Positions 8,131-17,270 of a stretch of DNA of 64,000 bases are shown here, piece after piece (the first letter of the stretch is position 1; each line of letters starts with the position of its first letter). Source of the DNA: Dermatophilaceae bacterium Sec6.4 (GTDB lineage Bacteria > Actinomycetota > Actinomycetes > Actinomycetales > Dermatophilaceae); assembly GCA_039636865.1 (NCBI GenBank), contig CP144172.1, forward strand, positions 1,984,001-2,048,000. Direction: 5' to 3'. Both the position numbers and the translations under genes were made by a program. The notes beneath the pieces are model-generated. The model had not been told where the DNA came from and made no database searches. It was given only the letters and a program-made list of their open reading frames with translations.

Positions 8131-9948
8131 ATGGCACCCCGACCCGGAACACCTATGGCGGCCGGCCGGATGGGCGGGCACACTTCGATGGTGAACGCCG
8201 CCCCGGAATGGCCATCTCTCACGCAGCGGCCGCTGCGACGCGCGCTGGTGCTGTTGGTGGCAGCGATGGCAGTGATCGGAGTCCTCGAGATCGCCTCCGC
8301 CGTCACATCCGAAGCGGGTGGGCAACGGTGGATGGGGGTCGCGTACGTGGCGGCCAGCTTGGTCTATGTGGCGGCCGGGGTGCTGGCCTGGGCGCGACGT
8401 CCGAGCAACCGCTTCGGATCCCTGATCGTGTTCGGCGGTTTCATGATGCTGGTCGGGCGGCTGGACGCCTTCGGGATTCCCCTACTCAGCGCGGTGAGCG
8501 TGATGTTGGCGACGTTGCCTCTGGCGGTGCTGGTGCATGTGCTGCATGCATTCCCCTCCGGTCGCCTCCCGTCGCGGGCATCGCGACTGACCGTCCTCGC
8601 GGTTTATATGGTCTCGCTGGTCTTGCAGGCGCCGCTTTATCTGTTCACCGCAGACCATGCGCCCGTCGAAATGCTCGTGGTCGCAGATCGGCCGGACCTG
8701 GCCGAGTTGGGCCATTTGGTTCAAAGCGGGGTCGGCGCCGCTGTGATGGTGTCCACCACCTACATTCTCGCCAGCCGGCTGCGCCGCGCGGAACCGCGAC
8801 GACGTCTGATCCTGGCGCCGTTGTACGGCTATGGCATCGTGGCGGTGTTGTTCATCCCAGTCAGTGCAAACCTTCTGCCGAGCTCGTTTTCGCCTGACTG
8901 GGTGTTCTGGGCACAGCTGGTTGCAGTGACCGGTGCACCGGTGGCGTTCACCATCGCCCTGCTGTTCGGCGGCTTCGCCCGTACCGGTGGGATCGAGGAA
9001 CTCGGTGCCTGGCTGAGCACAGCCGAGGGTAGCCGCAGCTCACTGCGTACCGCACTAGCACGGGTGTTGGGCGACGACTCGGCGCAGCTTTTTTTCTGGG
9101 CGTCCGCCCGCCAGGCGTATGTGAATGCAGACGGTGACCTCGTCGATTTGGCGGCGGACGATCAACGCGGCTTGGTCGAAATTGCACTGGCCGGTGAGCG
9201 GGTCGGCGCCATCAACTACGACATCACGCTCAATAGTGATCCGGCGCCAGTTCGCGCGGCTGGACGGGTGATCGCCATCGTGGTCGATCGAGAGAGAGTC
9301 GCTGCGGAGTTGCGCGCCAGTCGGCAGGCGGTGCGCCGCTCACGGGCCAGGATCGTCGAGGCGGGCGATATCGAACGGCGGCGCATCGCCCGCGATCTGC
9401 ACGATGGACTGCAGATGCGCCTGGTGCTGCTGGCCATGCAGGCACAACAGGTCGCTGCCTACCCGGACATATCGCCCGACGCGCACGACGCGGCCATCGC
9501 GTTACGAGTCGGCATCGACTCAGCAGCCGCGGAGCTGCGCGATCTGGTGCACGCGGTACTTCCTGCGGCACTGATCGAGCGTGGGCTGTGCGCGGCCACC
9601 GAAGACCTCGTGGATCGACTGCCCATCCGCACGGAGCTAGAGATGACCATTGCCGATCACAGCCTCCCACCCGTGGTCGAGAGCACCGCTTACTTCGTGG
9701 TCGCTGAAGCGCTGACCAACGCACTCAAGCACGCCCAGGCCACTGCGTTGACAGTGTGCCTGGACCGCATCGGTGACCACCTGCGTATCCAGGTGACAGA
9801 CGATGGGGTCGGCGGCGCACACAACGAGGGCGGGACCCGGTTGCGGGGGTTGGCCGATCGCGTTGACACCCTCGGTGGACGTCTGGACGTGCACAGTCCA
9901 CGGGGCCACGGCACCCGGATTACCGCGGAGCTGCCATGCGTATCGTGA
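8131..9948 (+). CDS. NarL-type membrane sensor histidine kinase
   Basis: A 605-residue kinase. The N-terminal half has about eight hydrophobic segments (residues ~30-290) and no large periplasmic domain, so the signal is probably sensed in or at the membrane. A short cytosolic region (~300-400) leads to a HisKA_3 helix with ERRRIARDLHDGLQ, phospho-acceptor H424. The HATPase_c domain shows the N box EALTNALKHA (N530) and a G box with DDGVGG. It overlaps the response regulator gene by 13 bp, so the pair is co-translated. ATGs at 8161 and 8188 are in-frame alternatives. The ligand is unknown; the flanking S13 lipoproteins are divergently transcribed and could be targets, but this is only positional. 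Confidence 0.88.
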   Translation: MAPRPGTPMAAGRMGGHTSMVNAAPEWPSLTQRPLRRALVLLVAAMAVIGVLEIASAVTSEAGGQRWMGVAYVAASLVYVAAGVLAWARRPSNRFGSLIVFGGFMMLVGRLDAFGIPLLSAVSVMLATLPLAVLVHVLHAFPSGRLPSRASRLTVLAVYMVSLVLQAPLYLFTADHAPVEMLVVADRPDLAELGHLVQSGVGAAVMVSTTYILASRLRRAEPRRRLILAPLYGYGIVAVLFIPVSANLLPSSFSPDWVFWAQLVAVTGAPVAFTIALLFGGFARTGGIEELGAWLSTAEGSRSSLRTALARVLGDDSAQLFFWASARQAYVNADGDLVDLAADDQRGLVEIALAGERVGAINYDITLNSDPAPVRAAGRVIAIVVDRERVAAELRASRQAVRRSRARIVEAGDIERRRIARDLHDGLQMRLVLLAMQAQQVAAYPDISPDAHDAAIALRVGIDSAAAELRDLVHAVLPAALIERGLCAATEDLVDRLPIRTELEMTIADHSLPPVVESTAYFVVAEALTNALKHAQATALTVCLDRIGDHLRIQVTDDGVGGAHNEGGTRLRGLADRVDTLGGRLDVHSPRGHGTRITAELPCVS

Positions 9949-10583
9949 TCTGCGAAGACGAATCCCTGTTGCGACGAGGCCTTACCCATGTTCTGGAACA
10001 CAACGGATACGAGGTCATAGCCGCCACCGCAGACGCGAGTGAGCTGGTCCGGCACGTCGACGAACGCGAGCCGGATCTGGTCATCACCGACATCCGAATG
10101 CCGCCGGACTACACCGACGAGGGGCTGCAGGCTGCGCTGAAAATTCGTTCCTTGCATCCGACGATCGGCATCGTCGTGCTGTCCCAGTACGTCCAGCGCC
10201 GATATGCGGTGGAACTGGTCGCCGGGAGCACCGGCGCAGTTGGCTATCTGCTGAAGCAACGCATCGCCGACATTCCGACGTTCTGCGCCGACCTGGAACG
10301 CGTCGCCGCCGGCGGTACGGTGTTGGATCCTGAAGTGGTCGCGTTGATGGTCGCTCGCGCCGACCGGGAGCGCCCCCCGGTGCGACGGCTCACCCCACGT
10401 CAACAGCAGGTGCTCGCGTTGATGGCCGAAGGTCGCACCAACGCGTCGATCGCCCACCACCTGACCATCACCGAAAAGGCAGTGGTACAGCACGTCTCAC
10501 GCATTTATGACCATCTGACCCTCCCGCCCAGCCAGGATGACCACCGCCGGGTGCTTGCCGTCATCCACTATCTAGCGCAATAG
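9936..10583 (+). CDS. LuxR/NarL-family response regulator
   Basis: A 215-residue partner of the overlapping kinase. The receiver domain (1-120) has the acidic pair E7/D8, phospho-acceptor D52 in VITDIRMP, and the conserved Lys in GYLLKQRI. The output domain is a LuxR helix-turn-helix: LTPRQQQVLALMAEGRTNAS and ITEKAVVQHVSRIY. The switch Thr/Ser region reads VVLSQY. The recognition helix is typical except for a somewhat longer C-terminal tail. It starts inside the end of the kinase gene at ATG 9936. A strong inverted repeat ~150 bp downstream probably ends this transcript. Confidence 0.9.
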   Translation: MRIVICEDESLLRRGLTHVLEHNGYEVIAATADASELVRHVDEREPDLVITDIRMPPDYTDEGLQAALKIRSLHPTIGIVVLSQYVQRRYAVELVAGSTGAVGYLLKQRIADIPTFCADLERVAAGGTVLDPEVVALMVARADRERPPVRRLTPRQQQVLALMAEGRTNASIAHHLTITEKAVVQHVSRIYDHLTLPPSQDDHRRVLAVIHYLAQ

Positions 10584-10886
10584 CGCCAGCGACAGCATTG
10601 CAGTCCGTCCCGGGCCTCACTGGGCGGATTCGACGGTGTTCGGCATGTCGTTCATGCGCGGGCAAGCGCAACGGATCAGAACGCCAAGGTTGAAATCTGA
10701 TTTGATCCCAGTCGCCCACTCGTAAGAAATGGCCCCTGACCAGCGGCACGCATGGTCAGGGGCCCATTTATGCACTGACGTGCTACCCAGGTGTGATCAG
10801 GTCCGGCCCCGCGGGTACTGCAGGCCGCTTTTGCGGGCACCCGGTAACTCCCACTGAGCCGGCGTGCGGACGCGGGATGATGGGGC
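10584..10886. other. Intergenic region with terminator, no gene
   Basis: About 300 bp between the response regulator and the P-type ATPase. Apart from the perfect stem-loop at 10731-10764 I see no open frame with a plausible start and ribosome site. The promoter of the ATPase should lie between that stem-loop and 10887. Confidence 0.6.
10731..10764. terminator. Bidirectional-looking terminator stem-loop
   Basis: A perfect 12-bp inverted repeat, GGCCCCTGACCA and TGGTCAGGGGCC, with a 10-nt loop, followed by CATTTA. There is no long T tract, as is usual in high-GC actinobacteria. It lies between the response regulator and the ATPase, both on the plus strand. Confidence 0.75.
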
Positions 10887-12794
10887 ATGTCTGCCTCCCC
10901 GTCCGCGGTCCGGGACCCCGGTGGTCATCGGGTCCGGCACCTCGCCGCTCGAGTGGCACCGTACGGATTCCTGGTCGTGACCTCTGCCGTGCTGGGCGTT
11001 GTGTTGGGCCTGCTGGTCGGCGGCCAAGGTATACCGGCGCGGTGGCTGGCGAGCGGATTCTGTCTGGCGATGGCCGCCTACATCGCGGTGGGCATGGTGC
11101 GCGATCTGCTGCACGGGAACTGGGGAGTAGACGTCCTCGCGTTGACCGCCATCGTGAGCACGGTCGCGGTCGGCGAATACGTCGCCGCCACCTTGGTCGT
11201 GCTGATGCTCACCGGTGGGCAGGCCCTGGAGCAGTACGCCTCGGCTCGGGCGGGACGGGAGCTGCAAGCGCTTCTGGAGCGCGCGCCCCGGCTGGCCCAT
11301 CGGTTGCACCCGGTCACCAGGGCCCTGCAGGATGTCGCCGTCGAGCTGGTTCGTCCGGGTGATCTGCTGTTGGTCCGACCGGCGGAGGTCATCCCCGTCG
11401 ATGCCACCCTCGCCTCCAGCGAGGCAGTCTTCGACGAGTCCTCACTGACCGGTGAGAGCATGCCGGTCACCCGGATCACAGGGGACGCCGTCCTCAGCGG
11501 CGCGATCAACGGCGGGTCAGCCGTTGACATCGTCGCGACTCAGACCGCCGCGGACAGCCAGTACCAGCGCATCGTCGCACTCGTCACTGATGCCCAAGGT
11601 CGCAAGGCGCCCATCGCCCGGTTGGCCGACCGGTACGCCATCCCGTTCACGGCGGTGTCGTTGCTCATCGCCGGCACCGCCTGGGCCTGGTCCGGAGACG
11701 CCGGCAGGTTCGCAGCCGTCCTCGTCCTGGCCACGCCCTGCCCGCTGCTGATCGCGGCGCCGGTCGCATTTCTGGCAGGTATGGCACGCGCTTCGCGCAG
11801 CGGCATCATCATCCGTGGAGGCGATGTCGTGGAGCGCCTGTCTCAGGTGCGCACAGTGGCGTTCGACAAGACCGGCACCCTGACCCAGGGCAGACCCTCG
11901 CTGGTCGACGTGCGCCCGGTCGCGCCCTTCACGACTGATGAGGTGCTGCGGTTGGCCGCCTCCGCGGAGCAGTACTCCAGTCATGCGCTGGCGAGCTCGG
12001 TGGTGAAGGCGGCCGAGGTTGCCAAGCTGCCTCTGGAGTCAGCGGGTGAGGCGAGGGAGTACGCGACTCAGGGTGTCTTCGCTGCGCTACCCAGTGGCGA
12101 CGTGATCGTGGGCAAGCGCGGTCACGTCGCGGAGCAGTCCGGCCCGATCACCGCGGTCAGCCTGCGCAGCGGGGAGTTGGCCGTCTATGTCTGCGTTGAC
12201 GCGAAGTATGCCGGTGCCCTGGTGTTGCGAGATGAGCTGCGGGTCGACGCAGCAGTGACTTTGCGCCGCCTCGCCGATCTCGGTGTGCAGGAGACGATGA
12301 TGCTCACCGGCGACGCTCAGGCAACGGCTGAACAGGTCGCGGCCGACCTGGGCATCGACGACGTGCGCGCCGAGTGCCTACCCGAGGACAAGGTCCGGGC
12401 CGTCCAGCAGCATTCGCGCGGCCCGGTGATGATGGTCGGAGACGGCGTCAACGACGCGCCGGTCCTGGCGTCCGCGGGCGTGGGTGTGGCCATGGGCGCC
12501 CGCGGGAGCACCGCCGCGAGCGAGTCTGCAGACGTTGTAGTGATGACCGATGACCTGGCCAAGGTCGCCGAGGCCGTCGCGATAGGTCGCCGCACGATGA
12601 CCGTGGCGCGACAGAGCATCTGGCTCGGTATCGGGTTGAGCCTGGTTCTGATCCTGATCGCGGCATTCGGTTTCATCCCCGCCATCGCAGGTGCACTCAT
12701 CCAGGAACTGGTGGACCTCGCAAGCATCGGCAACTCACTACGGGCCCGCGGTGCAGGACGTCCGGGAGATGCTTCACGAGTGCGGGGCAGCTGA
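10887..12794 (+). CDS. P1B-type metal-transporting ATPase with TPC motif
   Basis: A 635-residue P-type ATPase with the metal-transport topology but no N-terminal HMA domain. Phosphorylation site D327 is in FDKTGTLTQG; the actuator motif is LTGES; the hinge is GDGVNDAPVLA. The ion-path motif in TM6 is TPCPLLIAAP (C285), i.e. TPC followed by six residues and Pro, rather than the CPC of copper or zinc/cadmium pumps. TPC(x)6P pumps have been linked to nickel/iron-type substrates in the P1B-5 group, but this protein lacks the C-terminal hemerythrin-like domain of that group. The SxHxLA site reads SSHALA where SEHPLA is usual. ATG 10887 is the natural start. It stands alone. Confidence 0.85.
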   Translation: MSASPSAVRDPGGHRVRHLAARVAPYGFLVVTSAVLGVVLGLLVGGQGIPARWLASGFCLAMAAYIAVGMVRDLLHGNWGVDVLALTAIVSTVAVGEYVAATLVVLMLTGGQALEQYASARAGRELQALLERAPRLAHRLHPVTRALQDVAVELVRPGDLLLVRPAEVIPVDATLASSEAVFDESSLTGESMPVTRITGDAVLSGAINGGSAVDIVATQTAADSQYQRIVALVTDAQGRKAPIARLADRYAIPFTAVSLLIAGTAWAWSGDAGRFAAVLVLATPCPLLIAAPVAFLAGMARASRSGIIIRGGDVVERLSQVRTVAFDKTGTLTQGRPSLVDVRPVAPFTTDEVLRLAASAEQYSSHALASSVVKAAEVAKLPLESAGEAREYATQGVFAALPSGDVIVGKRGHVAEQSGPITAVSLRSGELAVYVCVDAKYAGALVLRDELRVDAAVTLRRLADLGVQETMMLTGDAQATAEQVAADLGIDDVRAECLPEDKVRAVQQHSRGPVMMVGDGVNDAPVLASAGVGVAMGARGSTAASESADVVVMTDDLAKVAEAVAIGRRTMTVARQSIWLGIGLSLVLILIAAFGFIPAIAGALIQELVDLASIGNSLRARGAGRPGDASRVRGS

Positions 12795-13100
12795 CGGAGT
12801 CAGCCCGACATCCTTCAGCGGTCAGAAATCCTCTGCGGGGCTACCTCGTCGGCATACTCAACGAGTCTGGTCTTCACCGGGCGCGGTTCGACCACGTCGG
12901 ACGAAACTTCCATCCTCGGCCCACCACGACTCCTGGACAGGGTCCTGCGGGATTAAGAGCGCATCCCGTAGGCGGTTCACTGCGTCGCGGCGTCGTTGAC
13001 AATCGTGATGACCTCCGTCAGGGACGATGTGCACGATGCCCAAATCCCCCAACGGTCAGTTCGCGACCTCCCGGTCCCTGAGGGGAAATTGTGCTTCCTC
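12795..13100. other. Intergenic region without convincing gene
   Basis: About 300 bp between the ATPase and the convergent CYTH-CHAD gene. A 64-codon minus-strand frame (12858-13052) exists, but it lacks a clear ribosome site and I do not recognise it. No strong hairpin was seen. Confidence 0.5.
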
Positions 13101-14636
13101 TCAGCAACGCACCCATCGGTCGACGCGGTGCGGGATCCGGTCGAGTGCTGCCTCGTAGGGTGCCTGCACCGCCTCCCCAACCTGCTTCTCCAGGGCGAGC
13201 AGGCGGTCGTAGGTCACGCCCGACTCGCCCTCCTGTTCCGCCTGAGCCTTGAGCTCCGTGAGCTTCTCGCACGCCACGACGGAGTCCTGGTGGGCGCCGA
13301 GAACCTCCTGGATTCGCTTGGCCCGCCGGGACAGCTTCTTGGCGCGACGACCGAACAAAGGGACCGCTGACTCCGCGGCATACCGCAGCCGCTTGGCTTT
13401 CTTGCGCACCTCGTGCAGGTTGCGGTCCCGAGTCTCGACGTCCGATGCCTCGTCGACGGCCTTTGCAGCCCGCCGTAACCGTCGGACGTCCCGGCGAAGC
13501 AGGCCCGGTACGGAGGTCCGCGCCGGCCGGTCGGCCAGCGGGGTAGCAGGCAGGTCAGCGACAAAGACGTCGAGGGCGTCGAGCAGCCCGAAGTACCGCG
13601 CGGAGTCGAGCGCCTCGACCGCGGTGAGGCGGCCGGTGGCGTATGCCGCGTCGAAGGTCGCGTCGATCCGCGCGGCGGCGAGTGCATCGACGTCGTCGGC
13701 TCGCTGCTTCGCGAGGAGGCCGCGCAGCCGTTCGCCGAGCACCTGGGCGTCCCGCGCCTCGCCGAGGACCCGACCCAGCCAGCGTAGGTCGGAGCAGATC
13801 TCATCGACCGAGCCCTCCTCGAGGAGGGGGCCGTAGGTGGTCAGCGCAGATCGGAGCCGCCGGGCCGATATGCGCATCCGGTGGATCGCGCCAGGCGCGT
13901 CCAGGCGCACGTCCCGATCCTGGTCGACCAGCCGGGCGAGGTGCCGGGCGAGGTAAGCCCGAAGCAGCTCAGAGGTCGTGACCTTCTCGGGCCTCCTTCG
14001 CTTGGTCGCTGTCGAGGTCGGCGGCAGTCGGTCGCCGAGCGCTCGCGCCAGTTTCGAGGGGGAGTCGGCAGGGCGCGCACCGGCCCTGGTCAGCGCCGCG
14101 CCGACCACGTCGAGGAGCTTGCGGTCGCCGCCGGCCAGCTCGACCTCCCATTCACGCCAGCTCGTCGTGGTGTCACTGCCAAGTACCTCGGCGGTGACAG
14201 AGTCGTCGCACACGTGCGCGAGCGTCTCGCCGCCAGGGGCGAGCAGTGGTGACTCGACCCGCACCGTGGATAGTCGAACCACGCCCACGAGGTCGCGGCC
14301 CCGCACCACGGCTTGGACAAGGTCACGCAGTGGCCGCGGCACGGTCCGCACCGCCCGGCCCAGCGGCAAGCGGCGTTCGGCGCGCTCATCGGCGACCGAC
14401 GTCGTGGTCTTGAGGTGCCATCCCGCGTCGTCGCCGCCGGTGCGCCGCCGCAGCGTGATGCGAGCTCGGGCCAGCGCGAAGTCCGTGGTGTCGAAGTACG
14501 TCGCCACAAGCAGGTGCTCGACGGACGGGCCGACCCGGACCTCCTCGACCTCGGCCAGGTCGGGGAGAGGCGTGCCGGCGGGCACGTCGTACTTGCGCTC
14601 GATCTCGGGCTGGGTGGATCCGCTCCTGGAGGGCAC
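13101..14636 (-). CDS. CYTH and CHAD domain-containing protein
   Basis: A 511-residue two-domain protein. The CYTH part (about 8-205) opens with EIERKYDVP, the ExExK metal/triphosphate signature, and carries further basic/acidic tunnel strands such as RITLRRRTGG and WHLKTTT. The CHAD part (about 225-505) is an Arg/His/Lys-rich helical domain with MRISARRLRSAL and EVRKKAKRLRYAAE. CYTH proteins hydrolyse or process triphosphates and CHAD domains bind polyphosphate, so a role in polyphosphate or phosphate metabolism is likely, but the exact reaction is not shown here. It is a single gene; the neighbours are unrelated. Confidence 0.92.
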   Translation of the reverse strand: MPSRSGSTQPEIERKYDVPAGTPLPDLAEVEEVRVGPSVEHLLVATYFDTTDFALARARITLRRRTGGDDAGWHLKTTTSVADERAERRLPLGRAVRTVPRPLRDLVQAVVRGRDLVGVVRLSTVRVESPLLAPGGETLAHVCDDSVTAEVLGSDTTTSWREWEVELAGGDRKLLDVVGAALTRAGARPADSPSKLARALGDRLPPTSTATKRRRPEKVTTSELLRAYLARHLARLVDQDRDVRLDAPGAIHRMRISARRLRSALTTYGPLLEEGSVDEICSDLRWLGRVLGEARDAQVLGERLRGLLAKQRADDVDALAAARIDATFDAAYATGRLTAVEALDSARYFGLLDALDVFVADLPATPLADRPARTSVPGLLRRDVRRLRRAAKAVDEASDVETRDRNLHEVRKKAKRLRYAAESAVPLFGRRAKKLSRRAKRIQEVLGAHQDSVVACEKLTELKAQAEQEGESGVTYDRLLALEKQVGEAVQAPYEAALDRIPHRVDRWVRC

Positions 14637-14993
14637 ATCTCATCATCGCGCAGCGCGTCGAGTCGGCAACACCTATAGGCCCCAACACAACGGAGGGAGT
14701 GTGTTCTCCACGGGCACAAACGCAGGTGAGACAAGCGCGGTGGCCGGGTCAACCCAACGTGGCCCGTCGGGATCACTATCCACGCACCACCGACGGCAGA
14801 GTCGGACGTTTCGCAATGCGTCGCGTGATCGATGACCAGACAGGGCCCTAGCTCTGTGTTGCCCTTTACCGCGTGGAGCGACCGATCCACATCGGATGCT
14901 TGGTCCGGGGAATGTGCAGTGCGGAGTCCGGGTTCTCTGTCATGGTGACCAGATGCGCGCGACAGGCGTGACGGCGGACCCGGAAGGAACGTT
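14637..14993. other. Divergent intergenic region upstream of gnd
   Basis: About 360 bp between the starts of the CYTH-CHAD gene and gnd, so both promoters must be here. A clear ribosome site GGAAGGAACG precedes the gnd ATG. No gene or RNA was recognised. Confidence 0.55.
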
Positions 14994-16445
14994 ATGAATG
15001 ACGAGCAGCAGGCCAACATCGGGGTCGTGGGCCTCGCGGTAATGGGCTCCAACCTCGCGCGCAACCTTGCCTCACGTGACGGCAACATCGTCGCGGTCTA
15101 CAACCGCACGTATGCCCGCACCGAGGATCTGATGCGTGAGCACAGTGACGCAGGGTTCGTGGCCTCGGAGACAATCGACGACTTTGTGTCATCTCTGTCC
15201 ACTCCACGCACGGTGATCATCATGGTGCAGGCCGGCAAGGGCACAGATGCGGTGGTCGAGCAACTCGCCGATCGCTTCGAGCCGGGCGACATCATTGTGG
15301 ACGGCGGCAACGCGAACTTCCAGGACACTATCCGGCGCGAGAAGGACCTGCGCGAGCGTGGGTTGAATTTCGTGGGTGCTGGAATCTCCGGCGGTGAGGA
15401 AGGCGCGCTGCACGGGCCTTCGATCATGCCGGGTGGTTCAGCCCAGGCGTGGGAGACCCTTGGTCCCATTCTTCGTTCGATCGCGGCCGTTGCCGAGGGC
15501 GAGCCATGCGTCACGCATATTGGCACCGATGGTGCCGGGCACTTCGTCAAGATGGTGCATAACGGCATCGAGTACGCCGATATGCAGCTCATCGCGGAGT
15601 CCTATGACCTGCTGCGTCGGGTCGCGAAGCGCTCGACCGACGAGATCGCCGATGTCTTCCGTGCCTGGAACGAGGGTGATCTGCAGTCCTATCTGATCGA
15701 GATCACAGCTGAGGTCCTCTCCCAGACCGATCAGGACACCGGTGGTCCTCTGGTCGATGTGATCCTGGACCAGGCAGGGTCCAAAGGCACCGGCGTGTGG
15801 ACGGTCCAGAACGCGCTCGGCCTCGGGATACCGGTATCTGGGATCGGTGAAGCGGTCTTCGCGCGTGCGGTCTCCTCCAAGCCGGCGCAGCGTGCGGCCG
15901 TTCGCTCCGCGGTCGCCTCCCGCCCGGAGATTGCCCCCGTCCAGGACGGATTCGAGGACGATGTACGCGCCGCGCTCTACTCCTCGAAGGTCATCGCCTA
16001 CGCACAGGGCTTCGACCTCATCATCGCGGGCGCGCGGGAGTACGGCTGGGATATCGACCTCGGGCAGATCGCGAAGATCTGGCGGGGCGGGTGCATCATC
16101 CGCGCCCAGTTCCTGAACCGGATCGTGGAGGCCTACGACCGAAATCCCGACCTGGAGACATTGCTGGAGGACCCGTATTTCGCGAACGCCGTTGCCGAGG
16201 GAGATGCCGCATGGCGTCGCATCGTCGGCATTGCGGCAGCCTCTGGTATACCGGCCCCGGGCTTTTCATCGGCACTGGCGTACTACGATTCGCTCTACTC
16301 CGAACGGCTACCTGCGGCGCTCATCCAGGCCCAGCGCGACTTCTTCGGCGCGCACACCTATCACCGGGTCGACAGAGAAGGCACGTTCCACACTCTGTGG
16401 TCTGGGGACCGAACCGAAATCGAGACGGCGGCATCGACCCACTGA
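14994..16445 (+). CDS. gnd: 6-phosphogluconate dehydrogenase, decarboxylating
   Basis: A 483-residue enzyme of the oxidative pentose phosphate pathway: 6-phosphogluconate to ribulose 5-phosphate, CO2 and NADPH. The dinucleotide fold is GLAVMGSNLARNLASR, with NRT after strand 2, as in NADP-dependent forms. Substrate site motifs are SGGEEGALHGPSIMPGG and the catalytic Lys in HFVKMVHNGIEYADMQ. The C-terminal helical domain ends with the GxHxYxR element FGAHTYHRVDREG. The length and motifs match the long bacterial GndA type. ATG 14994 has a good ribosome site. The first part lacks any neighbour from the same pathway, but transketolase lies at 52.8 kb. Confidence 0.96.
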   Translation: MNDEQQANIGVVGLAVMGSNLARNLASRDGNIVAVYNRTYARTEDLMREHSDAGFVASETIDDFVSSLSTPRTVIIMVQAGKGTDAVVEQLADRFEPGDIIVDGGNANFQDTIRREKDLRERGLNFVGAGISGGEEGALHGPSIMPGGSAQAWETLGPILRSIAAVAEGEPCVTHIGTDGAGHFVKMVHNGIEYADMQLIAESYDLLRRVAKRSTDEIADVFRAWNEGDLQSYLIEITAEVLSQTDQDTGGPLVDVILDQAGSKGTGVWTVQNALGLGIPVSGIGEAVFARAVSSKPAQRAAVRSAVASRPEIAPVQDGFEDDVRAALYSSKVIAYAQGFDLIIAGAREYGWDIDLGQIAKIWRGGCIIRAQFLNRIVEAYDRNPDLETLLEDPYFANAVAEGDAAWRRIVGIAAASGIPAPGFSSALAYYDSLYSERLPAALIQAQRDFFGAHTYHRVDREGTFHTLWSGDRTEIETAASTH

Positions 16446-16682
16446 CGATGTCCGGCCGGAAAACGACCATATCTCTGGGTAGAGACTCGCTGAAGGGCTC
16501 TGATCCGCTGCTGCTCCACTGCAGATGACCAGGGTCGCAATTTCTGGTGGGCGCACGGTCGCACCTGGTGGTGAACATGACCAGGGTTTGTTTTGATGCG
16601 ACGGCCTGCCCGAGCCAGGCAGCGCGGGGAGGTCCACCTGGCTGGTCCGGAGGCGGGCGTCGGGCCGAGGCAGGATGGTCGG

Positions 16683-17174
16683 ATGACCGGCTTCGACTAC
16701 GACCTCGACTATCCCAATTTGGATCTTCGCCGGCATCCCGAGCTCTACCGGGTCGGCCGCGGCGAGCAGGGCGTATTGCTGGTGCAGCCTTACAAGTCGG
16801 AGCTGTTACCGCTGTGGCGTTTCAAGGACCCCCAGGTTGCCCGGGAGAGCGCTGACGCGATCCGAGACAAGTTCGACGCCTACCTGGCCGCAGGCGACTT
16901 CGTCGGCGCCGACCTGGCTCGGAAGTTCTTGCAGATGGGCTTCACTCGCGCACGCCGGTATGCCAACCACAAGGGCGGCAAGAAGTACGACGGGCCGGTA
17001 CCGACTGACCAGCGAGGTCGCAGCGGGTCACATGGGCGGGCAGAGCTGCCACGTCAGGAAGACGATCCCGTCAAGGCCGAGGCGGCTGCGGTTTTCAAGG
17101 CTGCCTGGGATGCGGTGGAACAAGTAAGCGCGTACACCACTCTGCGCGACGCCCACCGAGCTGCTCACGGCTGA
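16683..17174 (+). CDS. DUF4385 family protein
   Basis: A 163-residue protein of unknown function. The start is taken at ATG 16683, because the conserved domain begins right there (FDYDLDYPNLDLRRHPELYR) and the upstream in-frame extension is not conserved. Core motifs that match the family as I know it are VGRGEQGVLLVQPYKSELLP, WRFK, DLARKFLQMGFTRARRYANH and KGGKKYDG. The many Lys/Arg and aromatic residues suggest nucleic-acid or anion binding, which is speculation. It is a single gene ended by a strong hairpin shared with the convergent secreted protein. Confidence 0.88.
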   Translation: MTGFDYDLDYPNLDLRRHPELYRVGRGEQGVLLVQPYKSELLPLWRFKDPQVARESADAIRDKFDAYLAAGDFVGADLARKFLQMGFTRARRYANHKGGKKYDGPVPTDQRGRSGSHGRAELPRQEDDPVKAEAAAVFKAAWDAVEQVSAYTTLRDAHRAAHG

Positions 17175-17201
17175 CCCATCACGACCGGACGACGCCCAAC
17201 G

Positions 17202-17241
17202 AACAGGCCCTGGCCAGCAGAGCTGCTGGTCAGGGCCTGTT
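17202..17241. terminator. Strong bidirectional terminator
   Basis: A 19-bp inverted repeat, AACAGGCCCTGGCCAGCAG with its near-complement, broken by one G-T wobble and a very short loop, sits between two convergent genes (DUF4385 and the secreted protein). It should stop transcription both ways. Confidence 0.82.
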
Positions 17242-17270
17242 GGTTGAGCAGTGTCAGTTGAAGCGGGGTA

